Origin: Rhytidiadelphus loreus
Lineage: Eukaryota > Streptophyta > Bryopsida > Hypnales > Hylocomiaceae
Reading direction: 5' to 3'
Assembly (NCBI GenBank): GCA_947034895.1
Contig: OX344763.1
Location: 18,569,001-18,633,000, forward strand
DNA: 64,000 nucleotides
Under the pieces are notes generated by a model that was not told the origin of the DNA, did not search any database, and saw nothing but the letters and a program-made list of their open reading frames with translations. A program made the position numbers and the translations under genes. Below, in pieces: positions 29,621 through 40,136 of the stretch; position 1 is the first letter of the stretch, and each line of letters begins with the position of its first letter.

Positions 29621-30074
29621 CGTGACTACCAAGACTCAACCCGCGCGAAACAAAAACTCTGTAAAATTCGCCAAATTTTCACAATCACCACACAATTTTC
29701 ACAAGCGCCACGCAAATTTCACGAGAAGATTTTTACAGCACAATTGAAGAGGAAAACACTGAGAATTTCAAAGGACGAGGATCCACTAACTCATCGCCCA
29801 GATTTGGTCGACGAAGCGCCTTCCCTGGCTGCAATCTGCGGCATCGTCTATCGGAATTGGATCGAAAGAGAAATTTCCGAGCACAGAATCGTCAAGAGGA
29901 GGTGAAGTGTGCGGGCTGGTGATCTACTTCAGCAAATTCCTCCGTTAAACTGGCAAAACTATTGCGGAAAGCTCGAGCTTCTGAAACCCTAAAGCTTCCT
30001 AGGAAAGAAACCGGCTCTAGTCGGTGTTGTGTTGCCGGTGGATCGAGTGTGCCAATTCCGGTCGAAGAGCATAA
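29621..30074 (-). promoter_or_regulatory. putative ATG6 promoter and 5' leader
   Basis: The 454 bases upstream of the ATG6 start are GC-richer than the surrounding spacer, as expected for a leader and proximal promoter. They end abruptly at the inserted element at 30075. The transcription start and TATA element could not be fixed. A plus-strand frame (29531-29905) overlapping exon 1 is a shadow. Confidence 0.5.
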
Positions 30075-30298
30075 GAGCATCGCCAACAGTTGCACGCCAA
30101 ATGAGCACTGTACCCAAAAGTGGCAAGGGCTTTGGAGTCCCGTGAGATGTGGTTGTGCCGTGATCACATAGTGACCCCACCAACAACCCTCTAAAATTGG
30201 ATTGAGTATAAGTTTTCAAGTGCCACCAAGGCACCGGACACTGTGGCTTATTCTTGGAGCTAAAAATTTTAAGATTGAGTTTTTTGTTGAACATTGCA

Positions 30299-30655
30299 AT
30301 GGATCTATGGATTAAAAATAAAAACTTTATCTTGTACTCCACATGAACACATAGTAATGAATTAAAAATAAAACTTTTTATCTTGTACCCCATATGAACA
30401 TATACTAATGGATTAAAAATAGAAGGTTTATCTTTTACATTAAAAGTATGTATAACACATACATGTACTTGTTAATATTTGTAGAACTTATAATTTTAAG
30501 TTTGAACACATACTAATGGATTAAAAATAAAACTTTTTATCTTGTACTCCATATGAACATATACTAATGGATTAAAAATAGAAGGTTTATCTCTTACATT
30601 ACCTAACATATACATATACTTGTTAATATTTATAGAACTTCTAATTTTAAGTTTG
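30299..30655. repeat. complex tandem repeat inside the TAA-flanked element
   Basis: A block with GGATTAAAAATA, CTTTTTATCTTGTA and ATATGAACATATACTAATGG occurs repeatedly, and a larger unit ending in TTGTTAATATTT...AATTTTAAGTTTGAA occurs twice. No protein is indicated. Confidence 0.75.
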
Positions 30656-30715
30656 AATGAAATCTTATATAATGTTATATTTTTATATAAAAAGTCTTTT
30701 ATTATTTTTTCCATC

Positions 30716-30889
30716 CCTCAAGAGTGTGATAAGTGCATTGAAAAGTTTTGGTTTCAAAGCGTCCACACATTCTTGAGAGTACACATGGAAAAAAGTCTTG
30801 TTCCTCAAGAGTGTGATTTGTGCATTGAAAAGTTTTGGTTTCAAAGCGTCCGCACATTCTTGAGAGTACACATGGGAAAAAGTCTTGTT
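30716..30889. repeat. 87-bp tandem repeat, 2 copies, each a short hairpin
   Basis: Units 30716-30802 and 30803-30889 differ at only a few bases. In each, CTCAAGAGTGTG near the start can pair with CACATTCTTGAG near the end. The period is a multiple of three and a frame reads through on both strands, but the inverted structure and the transposon context argue for non-coding. Confidence 0.85.
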
Positions 30890-31302
30890 TGCATTGTAGT
30901 GCTCTACGATGCGTCTCCAAAAATTCCCACTCTTCTGTCCAGTCCCTTGCTTCGGATCCTATGAAATGTGTAAAAAAGAAAAACAAAGTTGCTTCTCCTC
31001 TGCCTCACAAAAGTTCTTCCCTTTCTTTGCACGCCCCCCCGCCCCCTTCCCCCCTCCATTGCTTCCACGTTGACATCCATTGAGGGAATAGTCTACGTTG
31101 ACTAAGAATCTAAAATACCGTGAGTTGTAATACTACCCTCTACAAAGGCCCTCCCTTGCCGTGGAAATGTGAATGTGACGTGATGGACACCAAAATTTAT
31201 ACCGTAACGTGTTGTTGGTGTGGAGCCGTTTACCGTTAAAAAAGCACACCAAAGATGGAGTACCGTTGCCGAGAACGTTAAACAGTACTGGTGGCGATGC
31301 TC

Positions 31303-32904
31303 TAACCACTGTGGCACTGTATGCGAGTGCGCACGGAAAGAATGAATGAAAATCATCCGTGTTTATTTTTAGCGTATTAAAACACGGATGATGTCCAAGC
31401 TAGGAGCCTCCTTCTTAACGCTAAGAAAACGAAAGGTATAATGTGTTTTGAAAAGGATGAGGTGGTTACACTTCTTCATTCATAGAAAGCATCATCCTTT
31501 TTTTTGAGCCTATATTTTGGGTGCTTCAATTAAGTTTTGGAGACTAATGTTCCAAGGATTAGAATGTTATGTAGATACTAATTTATCAAATTCACACTAC
31601 CTTAAAATTTTGTGTGGCTGAAGCAAAATATTGCCAACATGAAAACTTCATCTTAGCAAATTATTGTTTCATTGCGATAATTTCTTGTTTGTTTCACTAG
31701 TGCAACTTGCAAAAGTTGCAATCTTTTCTTCCAACCAACCACAAAGCTTCTGAATGGCTTAGAGCCAAAAAAATCTCCCTTGTTGCTAGTCTAATGAACT
31801 AACTTCTTAGAAGAAATATAGTTTTGGTGGATTTCTTATCTCCAATAAAATTGCAATTTTTACCAAGCCAAAGAGGAGATTTCAGCCAGATCAAGCATAA
31901 TTTTCATTAAAAAAACACAAAGGTGGGGTTTGTTTGGAGTAGTGTTGGAACTACTATCAATGTATTGCACTAAATTTCATCAATTCTTTTGGTACACAAG
32001 TTAATTCAATCTTATACAAGACACAATAATTGTTTTACATTGTACTTGTCTACTAGAAAAAAATTATTCTTCTAAAATTATAAAGATTTAAGGACAAATT
32101 AGATATTCTTCTTTTTCATGTACTCACTAAACAAATTAAAATAAAATGGTTAAAAAAAATTGCAATGTAAAATAACTATAGTGATTTTCACTAAGTGAAT
32201 TCATTTGTGTAATAACTCAGAATTTATAAGTGACTCTAATTTTGAGCCCACACTAATAGGATAATTTAATGTATACTAAAGGCAATTTGCATTGGCTATG
32301 GATTCATCACACCTACATAATTTCTTGATAAAAGCAAATAAAGGCATCTTATATAGTCTATATCTAGACCTATACAAATCGAAATTTGAATTTATTGAAT
32401 CACATGAAAATGAATTACATAGTCATTCAACCACCCTTTTAAGGATGGTAAAGGTCTAAAGTTGATTTAATCCACCCTAAATGGCCTCTTTTATACTTTA
32501 AGACTTCCCAAGCACATTCCTACTTCCATGCAAATTGTAGTCAATGTAAAATACCCCTCATGAGCCATATATGACATGAAAATCATTTTTTGAGTTGTGA
32601 TGCTCAAATATTACATAGAAATTACGGTGTTGTCTATACTACATATCAATTTTTTTTAATATTTTGAACCTCCTCAAGCATGATAATATTATTTATGGTG
32701 TTTCATTGAATTAAATTTAAGAATTGTTATGAGAAGTTTAAATATGCTTCTATGAAGTTAACTATGATGATCTTTTATTTCTTTTATACTAATTTTATTT
32801 TGGCCTTTGGGCATGTTTTTTTCTACTTTCAAAAATAATTTTGCAAGAAAATCCTTCTCCAATTGTTTATATTGAAACAATCAACTTCACTATCCTTTGA
32901 ACAT
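31303..32904. other. non-coding stretch
   Basis: AT-rich spacer; no gene, defined repeat or RNA gene recognised. Confidence 0.55.
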
Positions 32905-33005
32905 GGGTGTTAGTATATGAGCTTGTGAGCATGAGCCTATGAGCCTCCATTTTTTTTTCTATTTAGGGTTTGTGAATCTATTGGAACCTATGATCATGGA
33001 ATTAG
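32905..33005. repeat. dispersed GTGAGC repeat, copy A
   Basis: Contains GAGCTTGTGAGCATGAGCC followed by GGAACCTATGATCATGG. The same two landmarks recur in order around the hAT-like insertion at 40137-40830 and, inverted, at 46995-47220 and 47570-47712. Diverged family with no coding potential. Confidence 0.6.
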
Positions 33006-33786
33006 ATGTAAGGATCTATAGTCTAAATGAACAAATGAATATTTTGCTCATCAATTTTTACCAATATATTTCCAAAGTTGAGATATAGTTAAAATAGATA
33101 GTGTGTTTAAGCAAACACACAATGAAAATAGGTGTAGTGGTTTAGGGTGTTTCATTACAAAGTATATAAATGTAAAACTACAATACATCATAACACCATT
33201 ATAAGGGTGATATTTATGAAGTCTAAAATAGGAGCAACAAACGTGGGCCCAAAAGGCTAGATATAAATTTGATGACACACAAAGGTTGTAAACATTACAA
33301 GTACTAAATCATAAACAATGCTTTTGAATGATTAAGTGATCAATGTAGTCTTCATCATGGACCTTCATGTAAATTTAAATGATGAAAATGGTCCACCTAT
33401 TTTATTTTATTTTTGTAACTTTGCTTTTAAATAGAAACAAAATATCTTAGACATTGAATATTTATAACAAATATAGTAGCATATATTATACACCAAATAA
33501 ATGTATTAATCCCTAATGAATCTTCATAGAAGTGTCCATTGCTGAAGTTGTTGACATTTGAAGTTTCTCTTGAATCATTTATGGACTTTCATCATGAGAT
33601 TCATCATTCATAGTAATACTTCACCTATTTTGACAAGGCCATGGTGCACTTAGAATGTATAATGGGAAGTTGCTTCTTCAAATCTAAATGGAAAGCACCT
33701 TCACCAAACTCTTGTTGTATGAAGTGGATAATTTGTAGAAGTAAGTATAATTGCTCTTGATGACAATTTGTCAATTATGTAGGCAG

Positions 33787-34255
33787 TTACTGCTTCTTTT
33801 GAGTGCATAGTGACACGATGTGTCACAACCCAAAAGAGGCAGTAATTCACCCCTCCAAAAAAATAACCCCCTCCCTTCCCCCTAGGTTTCTAAAATTTTG
33901 AAATTTGATTTTTTTTGTTAAAATTTTATTAAGCTTGATTTTTCAAACACACACCACCCCTCTTATAATTTTGAGAGGGTGGGGGTTTCATACAATCAAT
34001 ATGGGACATATTGATTGTATCTTGATTGATCCGTATCATGTATCTTGTACATGTATGCGGTATACAATATCCATATACAATATAGAATATTCGTATCCAA
34101 TATCGACGGGGGGCAATTTTTCACAATGACCCTCATCAACGGCAAAGAGAGGGCTCTGGGTTTTTTTCCAAAAACAATCAACGGCTAGGGTGACCAAGAG
34201 ATAATCAATGGTTGAGGTGGGCTTGGGGAAGAAAAAGGGGTGACTGCCTCTTTTG
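33787..34255. mobile_element. inverted-repeat element with nested palindrome at its left end
   Basis: CAAAAGAGGCAGTAATTCACCCC at 33831-33853 is inverted at 34237-34255 (GGGGTGACTGCCTCTTTTG). A further inverted end, TTACTGCTTCTTTTG, lies at 33787-33801, making a palindrome with 33831-33845 around an inner GTGACAC-GAT-GTGTCAC. AGTGCATAG follows both right-type ends, and TTGCTCTTGATGACAA occurs at 33751 and again at 34265. The interior is C- and G-rich near its ends and encodes nothing recognisable. Confidence 0.55.
33990..34020. repeat. perfect 14-bp palindrome with GGA loop
   Basis: ATACAATCAATATG at 33990-34003 is followed by GGA and its exact reverse complement. It sits inside the 33787-34255 element. 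Confidence 0.95.
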
Positions 34256-34280
34256 AGTGCATAGTTGCTCTTGATGACAA

Positions 34281-35319
34281 ATGTTATGCATAGTAGAGGA
34301 AGAAAATGTTAATTCAAATTAACAACAAGAACAAAAGGAAGACCTAAGAATTGAAAAGAAATATGAAATGAATATGTTATAAAATTCTATTTAGAGTCTC
34401 AATAGTCAAGGTGAACGAGAAGGTGAACCAAGTTCTTTTGTTTTGATTTCCTCTAGGCTTTAGCAAGAACAAAAGAAAACAAGCTTTAGGGACTAAGAAG
34501 TCAAATAAAATGAAAATTGATAAAGAAATTGAAGGGATTATCAATTGACTTCACAACATACTGCCAACATAGTTGCAATGTCCTCCTTGACTTCTAAAAC
34601 AATAGTTTTAGTAACATAATGCTTGAGATAATGCCACATGAAGTTGTCTGCATGATAGAAAATCATGCTTGCAAATGGTGATTGCCATCCCATACATAAA
34701 CATCTTGTTAGAGAAAACTTTGAGATCTTCATCATTTTCCAATTCTTTTTGAAATACAACATTTATTTGCACCCAATTGACATTCTAAAATTTAATGATA
34801 TCATTTGTGACATCTATTGTCTTCCCCTCATTGCTTTCCAAGGTCACATAAAAACCTTCATTTCCTTCCATGCAACCAAAAGTGACAAAGACTTGTGCAA
34901 CTAGATTCATGAGATCATTCTTCAATAAATGGTCTTACAATTAGTTAAGAAATCATATAACATAGAAGAATATTGATTTTTGATTTTGCCCTCAATTGAT
35001 ACCTCAACCACTCAAGACAAGAAGAAGTGTTTACAATTTTTTCCTTCAAAAAGCCATGCAATTGTAATTCTAGCTAATCTTGAGAAAGAGGTTGAAGTGC
35101 AACATCTAATTTTTGTGCTTGTAGACCCTTTTGAGTCAACATCTTTGAGATGATGTCCAAATGTAATCAATTGTCATGCATTAAGAGAAAATGACTAATG
35201 TAAGGCAAAAATGTGAACCACATCTAATTCAAATAACTCTATTTGTATTGGATGAGGTTGGAAAATAGCCTAGCTATTAATAGCTTATCAATAGTAACAA
35301 AAAACTTGTATTGGCCAAA
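34281..35319. other. non-coding stretch
   Basis: AT-rich. Frames at 34541-34762 (minus) and 34665-34904 (plus) overlap each other and match nothing I recognise; they may be decayed coding sequence, but this cannot be shown. Confidence 0.45.
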
Positions 35320-35918
35320 CTTCCTTACCCGGGGAGGACACTCCCTACGTTTTAGCAACCTACGTGCGGCGGAAAAAGTAAAACAAGTAATACACCTTAA
35401 AATTTAATTTCTTTTTCAAAAAGAAAATTATGGATAGATTTTACTACTTTAGAAGTTTATGTTTTGAATTATTGGTATTTTTTTGTGCTAATAGTAATTA
35501 GTTATAAATTTTTGAAGAAAAAAGATACACTGTAAAGCTGAAAATAACTTTCACACCTCTATATTATATAAGAAAAAAAATTTGAAAAATGAAAAAAAAA
35601 TTATATAGAATAGCTTTCTATTGAAAGTTTATTTTGGTTGAATATTGATGCAATAGTCATCTTCATGTGAGCTTTATAAATATTTTAGTTGGAGAACATG
35701 CCATTTTAGTTCATTTTTCAACCCTTTCTAGACAATATATCTTATGTTATTTGGAATTGAATTTTTTGTCAATAGAAACCTTTAGTCATTGTTAAACAAA
35801 GCTCAAAATTTTAGAATGAAATTATAGTTTATTCAAGGTGAATTACATGTTTTACTTTTTCCACCGCCACACGTGGGTACCCCAAATGTAGTGAGAGTGT
35901 CCTCCCCTAGCTTCCTTA
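35320..35918. mobile_element. hAT-like miniature element, copy 1, with 8-bp target duplication
   Basis: The element spans 35328-35910 (583 bp) and is flanked by perfect 8-bp direct repeats CTTCCTTA (35320-35327 and 35911-35918). Its ends read CCCGGGGAGGACACTC and, inverted, CTAGGGGAGGACACTC. The inverted similarity continues about 85 bp inward through ACGTGCGGCGG and AAAAAGTAAAACAAGTAAT. An 8-bp duplication is typical of the hAT superfamily. No open frame of note, so it would need a transposase supplied from elsewhere. An inverted copy of identical length is at 40173-40755. Confidence 0.9.
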
Positions 35919-36039
35919 AAATCTTAAACAAATATAAAGGTCTAGCAATTGATATCTAAACTCTAAAAAATAAATCTCTTGCAATCTAAATCAACATCAA
36001 AAGAAGTTCTAGTTTGTATATATGTATTGTACAATATGT

Positions 36040-37190
36040 AATTCAACATAGTTGTCATTAACGGCTGTCCATAATTGGAAAGACCAAAGAAATTGTCGCT
36101 TCTAACCAAATCCTAGCATATAGTGCAAGCAACCTTGAATCCAAAAAATCATGGCCATTAATGGTTGCCAATTAGGAAGATCCAAAATATATTGCAATAT
36201 TTGACCAATTCCTAGCATATATTGGAAACAATCCTAAATATGTGGCCATTAATAATTATACACTAGAAAGGCCAAAAGCAACAACATTTGACCAAATCCA
36301 TAATATATATTGAAAGCAAACATAAATACAAAAAGCTTGGCCGTTAATGGTTGTCCATTAGGAAGGCAAAATAAATTGTAGCATTTGACCAAATCTTAAC
36401 ATATGATGCAAGCAAACTTGAATCCAAAAAAGCATGGCCATTAACGGCTAGCCATTAGGAAGACCCCAAAAATTATAGCATTTGACCAATTCCTAGCATA
36501 TATTGGAAGCAAATTTGAATCCAAAAAAATATGGATGTTAATGATTCTCTATTAGGATGGCAAAATAAATTGCAACATTTGACCAAATCTTAGCATATGG
36601 TGCAAGCAAATCAGATTACAAAAAAACATGGTCATTAACGGTTGTAAATTGGGAATGCAAAAAAATAAAAGCATTTGATCAAATTCCATGCATATGTTGG
36701 AAGCAAACTTGAAGGTGTGGCCATTAACGGTTGGCCAATAGGAAAGCAAAATAAATTTTAGCATTTGACTAATTCCTAGCATACAATAAAAAGAAATTTA
36801 AGTGTCGAAAAGTGTGTCTGTGAACAGATGGAGTCTGGGAAAGCAAGAAAATTTCAGCATTTGACTAATTCCTAGCATAAATAAAAAGAAATTTAAGTCT
36901 CGAAAAGTATGTCCATGAACAGATGGAGTCTGGGAAAGCAAGAAAATTTCAGCATTTGACTAATTCCTAGCATACAATAGAAGGAAATCTAAGTCCCGAA
37001 AAGTGTGGCTGTTAATGGATGGAGTGTGGGAAGGTAAGAAAATTTTAGCACTTGACTAATCCCTAGCATACAATAAAAGGAAGTCTAAGTCCTCCAAAAT
37101 GTGGCCATTATCGGTTGGGGTCTAGGAAGGTCAAAATGGCTAAGGGAAGGTAGGAAAAACAACAATATTTTACCAAATCATAGCTTGTAC
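36040..37190. repeat. ~96-bp tandem array, about 12 units
   Basis: A unit carrying GGCCATTAACGG, AGCATTTGACCAA, TCCTAGCATATA and GCAAGCAAACTTGAATCC repeats with spacings of about 89-98 bases. The GGCCATTAACGG landmark falls near 36055, 36152, 36242, 36340, 36435, 36533, 36630, 36719, 36815, 36911, 37006 and 37102. Units are diverged, most so at the right end, where AACAGATGGAGTCTGGGAA units form a subfamily. It lies between the two hAT-like copies. No spacer/repeat alternation of a CRISPR kind is present. Confidence 0.9.
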
Positions 37191-37330
37191 CATACTTGCA
37201 TACCATACTTGCATAGCAAGCTCATTAGTTTGGTGTCAGATATTCAAGTTCAATCCAAAATAAACTTTTAGTAGTTTAAAATTTCATTTTATGAAAAATT
37301 CAAAAATAAAATCAATATGAATGAAGAATA

Positions 37331-37436
37331 CATTAGATGGGAATCAGGCCTTTGGGAGGGCCGTTTCAAGATGGTTCCTGTTGCTGGGAACCAGCCTGTG
37401 CGGTCTGGATAAATAATAAAAATAAAAATAAATTAA
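37331..37436 (+). mobile_element. short SINE-like retro-insertion with 11-bp target duplication
   Basis: A 106-bp insert is flanked by perfect 11-bp direct repeats AATGAAGAATA (37320-37330 and 37437-37447). It has a GC-richer body with a GGTTCC...GGGAACC stem and CCTGTGCGGTCTGG, then an (AATAAA)-type A-rich tail. Target duplication plus A-rich tail is the signature of LINE-mediated retrotransposition. The body is only about 70 bp, without a clear pol III A box, so a 5'-truncated SINE or small retro-copied RNA is likely. Confidence 0.75.
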
Positions 37437-37471
37437 AATGAAGAATAAAAAATATTAATGAGATGTCAAAA

Positions 37472-37855
37472 GCAAGAAATTATGTTTAATGTAGAACTTT
37501 GAACCTCATTTTGGCATAGTAGAATAATTTTTTCTAATAAACTTTGGACTAAAAAAAGTTTTAAAATCAAGCTAAATTTTATCTCCAAAAATCTTTTTGT
37601 GATTTTGAGCCTCCAAAAGAAAGTTATAAATAAAATTCACAGAGGTTTTGGAAGGGACATTTTCTTTGACATTTTCAAGCATCATCTTTGAATTTTGTCT
37701 ATAGCTTTCTTTTGGAGGCTCAAAATCACAAAAAAGAGTTTGGAAATGAAATGTAGCTTGATTTTTCAACTTCTCTAAGTTCAAAGTTTTTTGAAAAAAG
37801 TTATTCTTCTATGCAAAAATGAGGTCTATAGTTCTACATTGAACATAATTCTTGC
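37472..37855. repeat. fold-back element, arms about 150 bp
   Basis: From GCAAGAAATTATGTTTAATG on the left to its near-complement ending CTTGC on the right, about 150-bp arms are imperfectly inverted. The inner parts share TTTTGTGATTTTGAGCCTCC and its inverse. A miniature inverted-repeat element is most likely. No clear target duplication and no coding role. Confidence 0.75.
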
Positions 37856-38189
37856 ATTTTCACAATGAGTGGTCAATCTCTAATCTTTGAATTGTCCCAT
37901 ACCTTTTGAGTGTTCATTACGGACAATGAATTTCATTATAAAAATGACCTCTCACACCTCCAATCTCACAAAATAATAATGATGTAATTCCATCATTTCA
38001 CCATTAGAAATATTCTTGATGGTAGATTGTCAAATGATAGTTGATATTATATTCAATGAGTTGTTATTGGATTCTTTGTCTTTTTAGCAAACCATCTTTA
38101 TATTTAATTGTAGATGTTGTTTGGTTCTAGAATCAGCCAAAAAAATGGGCACTTTTTTATGTCATTCAAGTTAAACATGGTATCCGAGT

Positions 38190-39400
38190 ATGGTATTTGT
38201 TCAAAATGCTTATGGGTGGACTAGGGAGTGTAGTCAATTTTGTACAATGGATGCAACCAAGGAGCAACCTCGAGAATTGCTTTGCCATGTTTGATCATGT
38301 AAAGAAGGTGAAATCATGGACAAACTATCACTTGTCACATCTATTACTCCACTTATCACAAAGTCATGACCATTGTTGTCTATAATATGCAAATTGAGAG
38401 CACCAAAGGCCAACTCATTTTTATGACATTGTTTGAATAAGCTCATGGTAGAAAATGGGGGTGTTGGATCCAACTTTCAAGGAATTCAAGCCAACTTTAA
38501 TGCAATTTGCATTGTGTATGGGTCAAGGAATCCATCCATTCCAGTGGTAGACCATGAAAGGACTTAATTGTTCGATTAGGCAACAAACATGCACAACCAC
38601 ATATAGAAGTTAATTACAAAAGAATTCTAGGACCAACATATCCAACTCTAGAGGTAGTACAGAGATGCAACATTGATGTCTAAATTAGACAAGATTTATC
38701 TAGAAATTAGAGTTTGATGGTACTCCTTTCAAGCTGCATTAGAACCAACAATTTATGAATTAGAGGATTGAGTTGTATTTTGGCACTTTTGATATCATTA
38801 GTGGGGTTGATTTTTGGAAATGACATTACCTTTAACCTCATTTTTTTTTCTATTTCTTACTCTAGCTAAACCCTAAATTGCAAACCATTTGAATAATGAC
38901 TTCATTCATCATCTTTGTAGAAACTCACAATAGAGGAACTAGTAAACATCCTAATGTGCAATTTAGAAAAAACAATGTACAAAAAATGGATGCAAGCTTC
39001 TAGGAAATACGGGTTTGATTTGTTTGTTGTCACTTGTGATGACTGGATTTGAGCCTTTAAGCAGATGACCAACTCTAAGGCTTACCTCTATGGAGGCCCT
39101 TTTGAGAAACACCTCTCTAAAGAGAATTTGAAACTAAAGAGAGTTATAACATTTGGAGATGGAAAGAAAATTGCCAACGCACACAGCTAGTGAGATGCTT
39201 GGAGTAGAAGATATTTGTACTCAAATTCCGCACTTGGAGGGGGAAAAGGTATCTAGCTAGACTGCAACATGGGACTATAGTTGAGGAATTTAATACAATT
39301 ATGCCCCATCCCCTATCTGTAGTGGAAATGGATTGCAATACATTTTCGAATACATTGGAATGGTACATAGTGAGAATTTCACACAAGTAAAGGAAATAGT
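38190..39400 (+). pseudogene. possible decayed Ty3/gypsy-type retrotransposon fragments
   Basis: Isolated stretches recall LTR-retrotransposon polyprotein parts. Near 38770 the frame gives FDIISGVDFW, similar to the end of gypsy protease domains. Near 39270 it gives RYLARLQHGTIVEEFN, similar to Gag. Near 38205 it gives YGWTREC, similar to the end of reverse transcriptase. All are interrupted by stops and frameshifts, and their order is not the normal one, so the region would be rearranged. No long terminal repeats were found. This rests on short similarities judged by eye. Confidence 0.22.
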
Positions 39401-39441
39401 GTCATACCATTCAAAAATATACATAGGCCAAATGCAAGCTA

Positions 39442-39520
39442 TTGATTGTTAAGCATGGAACGTCCACTTCTACCTCTATTTACAAAGGGTAGAAGTGGAT
39501 TTTCCATGCTTAACAATCAA
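39442..39520. repeat. near-perfect 33-bp hairpin, 13-base loop
   Basis: Arms 39442-39474 and 39488-39520 are reverse complements except for two adjacent bases (18 bp + 2 mismatches + 13 bp). They contain TTGATTGTTAAGCATGGA and TCCACTTCTACC. The size and mismatch pattern are compatible with a plant microRNA precursor, but a tiny inverted-repeat element looks the same. Transcription is not shown. Confidence 0.8.
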
Positions 39521-40136
39521 ACAAAGGATTTTTGTTTTTGTACAAACCAAATTGCACAATGGATCATGGAACCTAAGCATTTGCATATTCTTAACTTGAG
39601 ATCCCCGAGGTATGATTGTTCTAATTGATACAAATCTTACTTGTATCAAAATCATTGAATTTAAAGAAGTTGGGTTCTACTTGTAGTCCACTAAGTCAAT
39701 GTCACCTTAATGTCTATTCACCTCATCAAAGGTATTTGAGCCTATGCTATGGACTCATCTTTAACTAACACATGCTAAAAGAATCCCTCCATTTGGAATA
39801 GCAAGCAAGTTCGCTAGAGTAGTAGTGCACCCACTAAAAATCACATCAATCAATGAAAAAATGCAAGAAATGTTACTGCAAGTATTATTGGGGTGAACTT
39901 CCTTCTTTGCCCTTAACTTGGTGCTATTATTATGCTTTTGTCCAAAATTGACCCTAACCAAAAGGGTTTATAACATCACACTTTGCAATTTTTCATTTTA
40001 AAATTGTTCCCATTATGGAAGCATGTACATAAATTGCAAATACCTTTATTACATCTTTCGTTACTTTTGCAAACTAGATTACAAGATAGACACATTCATC
40101 TACTCTCATATCCTCAACTTGGATGAAGTAAAGCAA

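Larger units (their letters stand above)
30075..31302. mobile_element. 1.2-kb non-autonomous PIF/Harbinger-like element
   Basis: Left end GAGCATCGCCAACAG and right end, read inward, GAGCATCGCCACCAG form terminal inverted repeats. Both sides are flanked by TAA (30072-30074 and 31303-31305), the T-A-A/T-T-A type of duplication made by PIF/Harbinger transposases. The 1228-bp interior has no transposase motif and instead carries tandem repeats (30299-30655 and 30716-30889). It sits 455 bp upstream of the ATG6 start codon, so it may bound or modify that promoter. The class assignment is from ends and duplication only. Confidence 0.75.

Noticed and set aside
36552..36782. Minus-strand frame with repeated peptide inside the satellite
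   Set aside because: It is only the tandem repeat read in a frame that happens to be open; other units contain stops.
36040..37190. Regular repeats considered as a CRISPR array
   Set aside because: The whole ~96-bp unit repeats, with no unique spacers between short identical repeats, and the genome is eukaryotic.
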